Positions 8,041-13,596 of a stretch of 17,510 bases of DNA are shown here, piece by piece. The stretch is from PNC22 sp035654175. GTDB lineage: Bacteria > Planctomycetota > Phycisphaerae > Phycisphaerales > UBA1924. Under the pieces are notes generated by a model. It did no database searches. It had not been told where the DNA came from and saw only the letters and a list, made by a program, of their open reading frames with translations. Position 1 is the stretch's first letter. Every line of letters begins with the position of its first letter. Position numbers and translations under genes: made by a program. The stretch spans positions 1-17,510 of the forward strand of contig DASRXL010000252.1 of assembly GCA_035654175.1 (NCBI GenBank). The letters are read 5' to 3'.

Positions 8041-8054
8041 CTGGAGACCTCCAG
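8041..8054 (-). promoter_or_regulatory. Shine-Dalgarno embedded in an inverted repeat (FG-GAP gene)
   Basis: Upstream of the ATG at 8038 the minus strand reads CTGGAGGTCTCCAG, an inverted repeat of CTGGA and TCCAG with a GGTC apex. It contains the near-perfect ribosome binding site GGAGGT (8047-8052), eight bases before the start. In mRNA the hairpin would partly hide the ribosome binding site. Whether it regulates translation is inference. Confidence 0.4.
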
Positions 8055-8240
8055 GGGCCGAGTGGGCCACTTGTCCCGAGGATCGGGTATCGGACCCAAC
8101 TCGATTGCAAAGTTCGGGAACCGGTCCCAATGCCGACCGGGCCCCGCCGAGGCGAGTGGCGGCGGTCCGGCTCGGTCCAGAACCGGCCTCATCCCTCGCA
8201 AGTCCCTGGTTCAACGCCCGATAACCCGTCGGCATATCCC

Positions 8241-8269
8241 TTCCGGCTCTCGGATCCGGCTGCTACAGT
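8241..8269 (+). promoter_or_regulatory. Possible promoter of the HNH gene
   Basis: The divergent gap 8039-8320 holds no gene or RNA that I can recognise. On the plus strand TACAGT at 8264-8269 resembles a -10 hexamer, with a poor -35 (TTCCGG, 8241-8246) 17 bases upstream. A transcript starting near 8276 would put the ATG at 8285 almost at its 5' end, which favours the later start codons with ribosome binding sites. This is a motif match by eye only. Confidence 0.25.
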
Positions 8270-8320
8270 CGGTACGTATTCACCATGCACGGGCCGATGG
8301 ATCCCGTGGGAGCGCGACGG

Positions 8321-9034
8321 ATGAACCGGGGAGCGGACATGCTGAGCCCCGAGATGAGCCCCGAGGACGGGCCAGCGGGTGTGCTTGCGCGTGCGGCGGG
8401 GTCGGCCGCCCTGGTCAACGAAGGCCTCGATGCCCGCGTCCTCGTGCTGAACAGGCTCTACGTGGCCGTGCGGGTCATCTCGGCCAAGCGGGCCTTCGCC
8501 ATGCTCTGCCGGGGGCTGGCGGAGATCATCCACGTCGAGGACGGCCAGTACGTCAACTACGACTTCGAGAGCTGGGCGGAGGTCTCCGAGTTCCGGCGGC
8601 AGTACGAGCGGGAGCAGCACGACTGGGTGCGGACCGTCCGCTACGAGATCGCCGTGCCGCGGATCATCCGCCTGCTCGGCTACGACCGCCTCCCCGCCCA
8701 GCGGGTGAAGCTGAACCGGCGGAACCTCTTCGCGCGCGACCGCAACCAGTGCCAGTATTGCGGGCACTCATTCCCGACCAGCGAGCTGACGCTCGACCAC
8801 GTGACCCCGCGCACGCAGGGCGGGGGCGACACCTGGGAGAACCTGGTCTGCGCCTGCGTGCGCTGCAACGCCCGCAAGGGCGGGCGGACGCCGGAGCAGG
8901 CGCACATGCAGCTCACCCGCCGTCCCGTCAAGCCCAAGCGCAACCCGCTTATCACCCTCAAGCTCGGCAGCGAGAAGTACCGCTCCTGGAAAGCCTTCCT
9001 CGACGAGGCCTACTGGTCGGTGGAGCTGCGGTGA
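8321..9034 (+). CDS. Stand-alone HNH endonuclease family protein
   Basis: With this start the product is 237 residues. Residues about 38-60 hold 'ARVLVLNRLYVAVRVISAKR', a block found in front of HNH domains in a stand-alone bacterial family. The HNH domain covers about residues 138-190. It has CQYC (144-147), LDHVTPR (158-164), GGGDTWENLV (167-176) and CVRC (179-182) followed by N-A-R-K-G. The two CxxC pairs should bind structural zinc, and the Asp-His of LDHV with the Asn of WENLV form the His-Asn-His metal site. Such proteins probably nick or cleave DNA, but the target is unknown and no methylase or other restriction partner is adjacent. Start choice is open: ATG 8321 has GGGAG eight bases upstream, ATG 8339 has GGGGAG five bases upstream, and ATG 8285 has no ribosome binding site. 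Confidence 0.85.
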   Translation: MNRGADMLSPEMSPEDGPAGVLARAAGSAALVNEGLDARVLVLNRLYVAVRVISAKRAFAMLCRGLAEIIHVEDGQYVNYDFESWAEVSEFRRQYEREQHDWVRTVRYEIAVPRIIRLLGYDRLPAQRVKLNRRNLFARDRNQCQYCGHSFPTSELTLDHVTPRTQGGGDTWENLVCACVRCNARKGGRTPEQAHMQLTRRPVKPKRNPLITLKLGSEKYRSWKAFLDEAYWSVELR

Positions 9035-9036
9035 AT

Positions 9037-9064
9037 CAGTGCTGAGTGCTTGGTGCTGAGTGCT
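9037..9064 (-). repeat. Inverted degenerate copies of the heptamer array
   Basis: Four heptamers lie directly after the HNH stop codon: CAGTGCT, GAGTGCT, TGGTGCT and GAGTGCT. They are the reverse complement of the AGCACTC unit that makes up the array at 9132-9191. Two units are exact and two have one or two changes. In RNA this 28-base block could pair along its length with the later array. Confidence 0.85.
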
Positions 9065-9131
9065 CAGACCCTCAACCCCTGGGTCCCCATCGAACGCTAC
9101 GCGCTTTAACGCGCACGACATTGCCCCAGCG

Positions 9132-9191
9132 CACTCAGCACTCAGCACTCAGCACTCAGCACTCAGCACTCAGCACTCAGCACTCAGCACT
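9132..9191 (+). repeat. Tandem heptanucleotide array (CACTCAG)8
   Basis: Eight perfect head-to-tail copies of CACTCAG run from 9132 to 9187, followed by a partial CACT. The array ends six bases before the stop codon of the convergent dehydratase gene (which ends at 9198). It lies wholly in the gap between two convergent genes. Perfect identity of the units suggests recent slippage-type expansion. Similar short heptamer repeats are known between genes in some filamentous cyanobacteria; a link is not implied. Confidence 0.95.
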
Positions 9192-9197
9192 TCCCCT

Positions 9198-9497
9198 CTA
9201 CGCCGTCACCAACTGGCTCGCGATCCTGTCGGCCTCCTGGGCCAGCGCAAAGTCCTTCGCCGTGATCCCCCCCGCGTCGTGCGTGCTCACGCTGACGGTG
9301 ACCTTGTTGTAGCGGATCAGGATGTCCGGGTGGTGCCGCACCCGCTCGGCGTACTCCGCGAGAGCGTCCACGAACGCGATCGAAGCCTTGAAATCGGGGA
9401 ATTGGTACGTGCGCTGGATCTCGCCGCTGGTCTCGCCCCATTCGGGCGAATTCGCCAGCTCGGACTCGATCTGCGCCTCGGTCAGCTTCTCCGCCAT
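9198..9497 (-). CDS. phhB: Pterin-4a-carbinolamine dehydratase (DCoH/PCD family)
   Basis: The 99-residue product matches the usual length of 4a-hydroxytetrahydrobiopterin dehydratase. This enzyme removes water from 4a-hydroxy-tetrahydropterin to regenerate the pterin cofactor of aromatic amino acid hydroxylases. The active-site pattern is intact: 'ERVRHHPDILIRYNKVTV' (residues 51-68) with His55, His56 and Pro57, then THDAGGIT (72-79) with His73, and Asp82. GGAGGA at 9502-9507 lies four bases before the ATG. No phenylalanine hydroxylase is nearby, and in many bacteria this family is found without one, where other roles (for example in molybdopterin metabolism) have been suggested. The gene is divergent from the GluQ gene across 55 bases. 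Confidence 0.92.
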   Translation of the reverse strand: MAEKLTEAQIESELANSPEWGETSGEIQRTYQFPDFKASIAFVDALAEYAERVRHHPDILIRYNKVTVSVSTHDAGGITAKDFALAQEADRIASQLVTA

Positions 9498-9530
9498 GGA
9501 ATCCTCCGGCGGCCGATCGCCGCTCCGCCG

Positions 9531-9540
9531 AGTGTATCAT
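9531..9540. promoter_or_regulatory. Overlapping divergent -10 elements
   Basis: The sequence AGTGTATCAT reads TATCAT on the plus strand (9535-9540), 12 bases before the GluQ start. On the minus strand it reads TACACT (9536-9531), 33 bases before the dehydratase start. Both resemble bacterial -10 hexamers in an otherwise GC-rich 55-base gap. No good -35 partner is seen for either. Use of one would probably interfere with the other. Confidence 0.35.
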
Positions 9541-9552
9541 CGCGCGACGAGC

Positions 9553-10569
9553 ATGCCCAGCGACTCGCAAAACTGCCCCCCCGCGCCGCCCGGGCGCACG
9601 CGCCTGGCTCCCTCGCCCACGGGAGCGCTGCATCTCGGCAACGCCCGCACGTTCATGGTCAATTGGGCGATCGCGCGCCGCGAAGGGTGGTCGATCGTGC
9701 TCCGAATCGAGGATCTCGACGGGCCGCGCGTCAAGCCCGGCGCCGTGGAGGGCTGCATCGAGACGCTCCGGTGGCTGGGCATCGACTGGGATGAGGGACC
9801 GCTCATCCAATCCAGCGAACTCTCGCCGCACGTCGAGGCCATGCGCGCGCTCGCCGAACGCGGCGCCGCATACCCTTGCGAGCTCACGCGCACGCAGATC
9901 GAGGAGGCCGCGAGCGCGCCGCACGCGCCCGAGGCCGGCGGTGAAGGCCGGTTTCCTCCGGAGCTGCGCCCCCGCGGCATCGGCCCGCGCGAGTTTCTCG
10001 ACGCCGGTTCCAACTGGCGCTTCGCAACCCCTGATGTCGAGGTCTCGTTTGTGGACGGCTTCGCGGGGCCTCAGCGCACGCGCCCCGCCCGCACCGCCGG
10101 AGACTTCGTCGTCTGGACCAAGCGGGCGCAGCCCTCGTACCAGCTCGCGGTCGTCGTGGACGACCACCGGCAGGGCGTCACCCACGTCGTGCGCGGCGAC
10201 GACCTGCTCGACTCCGCGGCCCGCCAGCTCCTGCTCTACCGTGCCCTGGGCTACGCCCCCGAGCCGGCGCACACGCACCTGCCGCTCGTCGTGGGCCAAG
10301 ACGGCAAGCGCCTCGCCAAGCGCCACGGCGACACCCGCTTGGAGGCCTACCGGACGGCCGGCGTTTCCGCCGAACGCGTTATCGGGCTCTTGGCGTACTG
10401 GTGCGGCCTGCGCCCCGATCGGCGCCCGATGTCCGCGCCGGAATTCTGCGCCGCCCTCGACCCCTCTACCATCCCCCCCCGCCCCGTGGTGTATACCGAG
10501 GAGGACGACCGATGGCTCACGCACGACTCGGGATTCTCGGGCTCGTCCTTACGCTGGTCGCCCTCATGA
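9553..10569 (+). CDS. gluQ: Glutamyl-Q tRNA(Asp) synthetase-like protein
   Basis: The 338-residue product contains only the catalytic half of a glutamyl-tRNA synthetase. RLAPSPTGALHLGNARTF (residues 17-34) includes the HIGH-type motif HLGN, followed by LRIEDLDGPRVKPG (50-63). 'VRGDDLLDSAARQLLLYRALG' spans 213-233, and KRLAKRHGD (252-260) stands in for KMSKS. There is no anticodon-binding domain. That fits GluQ, which attaches glutamate to queuosine at position 34 of tRNA(Asp). The zinc-site cysteines of the Escherichia coli enzyme are mostly missing here (only YPCE, Cys109), as in some homologues. The ATG at 9553 is used because homology starts just after it; it lacks a ribosome binding site. 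The last 58 bases overlap the DUF192 gene. A divergent short GluRS is a less likely alternative. Confidence 0.82.
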   Translation: MPSDSQNCPPAPPGRTRLAPSPTGALHLGNARTFMVNWAIARREGWSIVLRIEDLDGPRVKPGAVEGCIETLRWLGIDWDEGPLIQSSELSPHVEAMRALAERGAAYPCELTRTQIEEAASAPHAPEAGGEGRFPPELRPRGIGPREFLDAGSNWRFATPDVEVSFVDGFAGPQRTRPARTAGDFVVWTKRAQPSYQLAVVVDDHRQGVTHVVRGDDLLDSAARQLLLYRALGYAPEPAHTHLPLVVGQDGKRLAKRHGDTRLEAYRTAGVSAERVIGLLAYWCGLRPDRRPMSAPEFCAALDPSTIPPRPVVYTEEDDRWLTHDSGFSGSSLRWSPS

Positions 10570-11045
10570 CCGGCGGATGCGGCCAGCAGAAGAGCTCCGC
10601 CGCGACGAACGTCGAGAGCGTGATGATCGACGGCGAGTGGTTCCACCTCGAGCTCGCCCTCGACCCCGCCAGCCGCTTCCAGGGCCTCAGCGGGCGCACG
10701 CACATCGACGAGGACGGGGGCATGCTCTTCGTCTTCCCCCGCCCGGCCGTCCAGGCGTTCGTCATGCGCGATTGCCCGATCCCGATCGATATCATCTTCC
10801 TCGATCCCGCGGGGCGCATCGTCGCCATGCACCAGATGACGGTCGAGGAACCACGGCGCGAGGACGAGCCCGAGACCGGCAACGGCGCGACGGACAAGTA
10901 CGAGCAGCGCCTCAAGCGCTACCCGAGCAAGTTCGCCGCCCAGTTCGTGATCGAGCTGGCCGGGGGAACCCTCGATGACCTGGAGATCGCCGAGGGCGAT
11001 CTCATCAAACTCGACACGGAGGGGCTGAAGGCCCGGGCCAAGTGA
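10512..11045 (+). CDS. DUF192 (UPF0127) family lipoprotein
   Basis: The 177-residue product starts MAHARLGILGLVLTLVALMT and continues GGCGQQ, a lipoprotein-type signal with Cys23 as the probable lipidated residue (the lipobox is imperfect). The DUF192 domain covers about residues 36-170: SRFQGLSGR (54-62), GGMLFVF (69-75), FVMRDCPIPIDIIFLD (83-98) and AMHQM (105-109). DUF192 proteins are small beta-barrels of unknown function, often secreted. A charged loop of roughly 28 residues (112-139) interrupts the domain. The start is well fixed: GAGGAGG at 10498-10504 is seven bases upstream and lies inside the GluQ gene. The phosphatase gene begins four bases after the stop, so all three probably form one transcript. 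Confidence 0.88.
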   Translation: MAHARLGILGLVLTLVALMTGGCGQQKSSAATNVESVMIDGEWFHLELALDPASRFQGLSGRTHIDEDGGMLFVFPRPAVQAFVMRDCPIPIDIIFLDPAGRIVAMHQMTVEEPRREDEPETGNGATDKYEQRLKRYPSKFAAQFVIELAGGTLDDLEIAEGDLIKLDTEGLKARAK

Positions 11046-11049
11046 GCCG

Positions 11050-12402
11050 ATGACTTCCCGGACCCTGCCCGCAGCCAACGCGGGGAGTCCGGAGGCCGGG
11101 TTGCCCCACCAACGAGTCATCGTGGCGTCCGATCCCCGCGCGGCCGACCGGGCCGCGTGGTGGGCCGCCGAGCTGCCCCACTGCTGGCCGCGCGCCGGCG
11201 AGCGCGTCACGTGCACGTGCGTCACCCTCGACGAGCTCGCCACGGAGGTGGCGCTGGCCGGAACGGCTCGGAGCGAGCACGCGAGGCCGACGGTCGTCCT
11301 CCTCATCGCGCGCCACCAGGCGCCCGCGAGGATCATGCAGCTCGCCGACAAGCTGCTCGGGGCCCGGACCGCGGCCCTGCTTCTCACCGACGAGACCGAG
11401 GGCCTCCGCGCCGAGCTGGAGCCGCACGGGCTCGTGCTCGAGCACACCGACACCGATCGGGTGACGGTCGCGCGCGTGCTCCACGCGCTGGCCGCGCGCC
11501 AGGCCGCCGTGGACACCGTTGCGCGGGAGCTGCTGATCGCCCGGGCGTCGCAGGGGGGGCTGACCGGGGAGATCAGCAGGCTCCACGACGAGCTGCAACT
11601 CGCCGGCGCGGTGCAGCGCCGGTTCCTGCCGCGTGCGATGCCCGACGCCGCGGGCTATGACTTCGGCGTCCTCTTCCGCCCGTGCGGGTACGTGAGCGGC
11701 GACCTGTACGACGTCGTGAGGTTTGATGAGCGGCACATCGCCGTCATGCTCGCCGACGCGGTCGGCCACGGCGTGCCCGCCGCCCTGCTCACCCTGGTCA
11801 TCGGCCGCGCGCTCCGGCAGTACGACGACTCCGGCGCGCGCCACCCCCTCCACTCCCCCGCCGAGACCCTCGCACGCCTCAACGCCGAGCTGTGCATCGA
11901 GAACGAAGCCGGCGACCGCTTCGCGACCGCGGTCTGCGCCGTCATCGACACCCACTCGCACGCCGTGACCCTCGCGAGCGCCGGCCACCCCGCGCCGATG
12001 CTCATGGGACGCGGCCAAGGCCGCGCCGTCAGCGGGGGCGACGGACCGCTCCTCGGCGTGTTCACCCACGCCGAATACACGCAGACCACCCTGGAGCTCT
12101 CGCCCGGCGAGACGCTGCTCCTGTACACCGACGGCTTCGAGACGGCGTTCCCCGTGCAGGGGGCCGACCCGCGGCGGGCCCAGGCGAACCTCGCGTACGT
12201 CGGGCAGTTCGCCCGCGCCCTCGGGGACGCGCCCGCCGACGGGGGCGGCCTGCAGCACGCCCTCGAGCGCGTCGGCCTCGAGGTCGAGGCCCACGCCGGC
12301 TCCCTCCACCAGCGCGACGACCTCACCGCCCTGGCCATCCGCCGGCTCGGGCAGGACGCGCGCGAGCTCGATCTCCGGAGCCCGGTCCGGGCCGCGGCGT
12401 AG
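11050..12402 (+). CDS. RsbU/SpoIIE-type PP2C phosphatase with N-terminal pseudo-receiver
   Basis: The 450-residue product has three parts. Residues about 21-150 look like a receiver fold (RVIVASDPR, TVVLLIARHQAP, TAALLLTDET). The position that normally carries the phosphorylated Asp, at the end of 'TVVLLI', is not Asp, so it is probably a pseudo-receiver. A helical linker (about 150-195) ends ELQLAGAVQRRFLP, the standard lead-in to SpoIIE domains. The PP2C domain (about 200-435) has metal-binding Asp218 in SGDLYD, Asp236 in DAVGHG, Asp361 in LLLYTDGFE and the Asp pair in QRDDLTALAI. Known relatives remove phosphate from serine on STAS anti-anti-sigma proteins. A STAS gene lies 811 bases away on the other strand. 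The gene starts four bases after the DUF192 stop, which suggests translational coupling. Confidence 0.9.
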   Translation: MTSRTLPAANAGSPEAGLPHQRVIVASDPRAADRAAWWAAELPHCWPRAGERVTCTCVTLDELATEVALAGTARSEHARPTVVLLIARHQAPARIMQLADKLLGARTAALLLTDETEGLRAELEPHGLVLEHTDTDRVTVARVLHALAARQAAVDTVARELLIARASQGGLTGEISRLHDELQLAGAVQRRFLPRAMPDAAGYDFGVLFRPCGYVSGDLYDVVRFDERHIAVMLADAVGHGVPAALLTLVIGRALRQYDDSGARHPLHSPAETLARLNAELCIENEAGDRFATAVCAVIDTHSHAVTLASAGHPAPMLMGRGQGRAVSGGDGPLLGVFTHAEYTQTTLELSPGETLLLYTDGFETAFPVQGADPRRAQANLAYVGQFARALGDAPADGGGLQHALERVGLEVEAHAGSLHQRDDLTALAIRRLGQDARELDLRSPVRAAA

Positions 12403-12408
12403 GCCGCC

Positions 12409-13161
12409 TCACGCGCCCGCGGGCTCGGGCGCGCGGCGGGTGCGCAGGCGCACGTCCGACTCCAGAAGCCCGTCGCGCAGACGCACGATCCGCTCGCACC
12501 GCTTCGAGATCGAGTCGTCGTGCGTCACCATGAGGATCGTGAGCCCCTCGTCGTGCAGGCGCTCGAAGAGGCTCAGGATCGCCTCGCCGGTCTTCGAGTC
12601 CAGATTGCCCGTGGGCTCGTCCGCCATCAGGATCACCGGCTCGGTCACCAGCGCCCGCGCGATCGCGGCGCGCTGCTGCTGCCCGCCCGAGAGCTCGCGC
12701 GGCCGGTGCGTCGCGCGGTCGGCCAGCCCCACCAGGTCCAGCGCGCGCAGTGAGCGTCGCCGCCGCTCCACGTGCGGGATGCCCTGGTAGAACAGCGGCA
12801 CCTCCGCGTTCTCCTGCACCGTGAGCTGGGGGATGAGATTGAAGGCCTGGAAAATGAAGCCCACCGTCCGGCCCCGGAACACCGAGAGCTCCTCGTCGCT
12901 CATCTTCCCGACGGGGCGGCCGGCAAGGTGGAACTTGCCCGCGGTCGGCTGATCGAGGCACCCGAGGATGTTCATCAGGGTGGATTTGCCCGACCCGGAC
13001 GCGCCCATGATCGCGACATACTCCCCCCGGTTGATCATGAGGTCCACGCCGCGGAGCGCCTCGACCATCACCGAGCCGTCGGGCTTGTAGTACACCTTGG
13101 TGACGCCCACGAGCTCCGCCACCGGCGTCGCGACCTGCTGTGCCGTGCCGTGGTTGCTCAT
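12409..13161 (-). CDS. ABC transporter ATP-binding protein, MacB/LolD type
   Basis: The 250-residue product is a single ABC ATPase. Walker A is GASGSGKST (residues 53-61), the Q-loop is FIFQAFNLIP (102-111), and the signature is LSGGQQQR (157-164). Walker B is VILMADEPTGNLD (176-188) and the switch His214 is in VTHD. The sequence 'LMNILGCLDQPTAG' and the DEPTGNLD string place it in the LolD/MacB/FtsE group, which powers type VII (mechanotransmission) permeases in lipoprotein trafficking or efflux. No permease is encoded in the window; it could lie elsewhere, since nothing downstream on this strand fits. A weak ribosome binding site precedes the ATG. The gene follows the STAS gene by 52 bases and converges with the phosphatase gene, leaving six bases between the stop codons. 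Confidence 0.92.
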   Translation of the reverse strand: MSNHGTAQQVATPVAELVGVTKVYYKPDGSVMVEALRGVDLMINRGEYVAIMGASGSGKSTLMNILGCLDQPTAGKFHLAGRPVGKMSDEELSVFRGRTVGFIFQAFNLIPQLTVQENAEVPLFYQGIPHVERRRRSLRALDLVGLADRATHRPRELSGGQQQRAAIARALVTEPVILMADEPTGNLDSKTGEAILSLFERLHDEGLTILMVTHDDSISKRCERIVRLRDGLLESDVRLRTRRAPEPAGA

Positions 13162-13213
13162 CGCGTCTCTGCGCCGTCGGGGGCCGGGCCGGTTTGTGGG
13201 GGGCCGCAGGGTC

Positions 13214-13561
13214 TCATCTGTCCGACTCGCCTTCGAGCTGGAGCCCGGCCAGGGCCGTCAGCGGGTCGGGGGCGAACTGGAACACCTTGTCCAGCCCGGT
13301 GACCATCATCACCGACCAAACCTCGTCCGACACCGAGCAGAGCCGCAGCGCGCTGCCCGCGTCCGCGAGCACCTTGCGCAGCTTCAGAAGCTGCGCAAGG
13401 TTGGAGCTGCTCAGGTACGTGACGTTCGCGAAGTTCAGCACCACCGACGGCGGCTTGCCGACGGCCGAGGTCAGCCGGTCGATGAGGATGTTCAGCTCCT
13501 CGCTCAGCGACGGCTCATCGGCCAGCTCGGTGACAATGATGTTGTCGGACCAGTCGCCCAT
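13214..13561 (-). CDS. STAS-domain protein (anti-anti-sigma factor type)
   Basis: The 115-residue product is essentially one STAS domain. The core VVLNFANVTYLSSSNLAQLL (residues 40-59) has the Asn/Asp-x-x-x-V-x-Y-L-S-S-S pattern. One of Ser51-Ser53 corresponds to the serine that is phosphorylated in SpoIIAA/RsbV-type proteins. The helix LLKLRKVLADAG and strand LRLCSVSDEVWSVM follow as usual. Such proteins bind anti-sigma kinases in their unphosphorylated state and are reset by a PP2C phosphatase like the one at 11050-12402. No anti-sigma kinase or sigma factor is in the window. The gene lies 35 bases after gyrA on the same strand. It has no ribosome binding site, but TACACT sits eight bases before the ATG. 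Confidence 0.88.
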   Translation of the reverse strand: MGDWSDNIIVTELADEPSLSEELNILIDRLTSAVGKPPSVVLNFANVTYLSSSNLAQLLKLRKVLADAGSALRLCSVSDEVWSVMMVTGLDKVFQFAPDPLTALAGLQLEGESDR

Positions 13562-13569
13562 GGGTGCTG

Positions 13570-13575
13570 AGTGTA
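13570..13575 (-). promoter_or_regulatory. Possible -10 element of the STAS gene
   Basis: The minus strand reads TACACT eight bases before the STAS start codon, in a gap with no Shine-Dalgarno sequence. If used, transcription would begin two or three bases before the ATG. No -35 match is evident. The gene could equally be read through from gyrA. Confidence 0.28.
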
Positions 13576-13596
13576 CCGCCCCGCCCGGCCCGCGGC

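Noticed and set aside
8158..8230. tRNA-like stretch with GGTTCAACGCC resembling a T-arm
   Set aside because: The bases around the putative T-loop do not pair into a five-base-pair stem, and no acceptor or anticodon arm can be built around it.
9132..9191. CRISPR-like array
   Set aside because: The units are seven bases long, directly adjacent and without spacers, so this is a simple tandem repeat.
12403..12408. Terminator between the phosphatase and ABC ATPase genes
   Set aside because: Only six bases separate the two stop codons, and no hairpin with a T tract was seen there.
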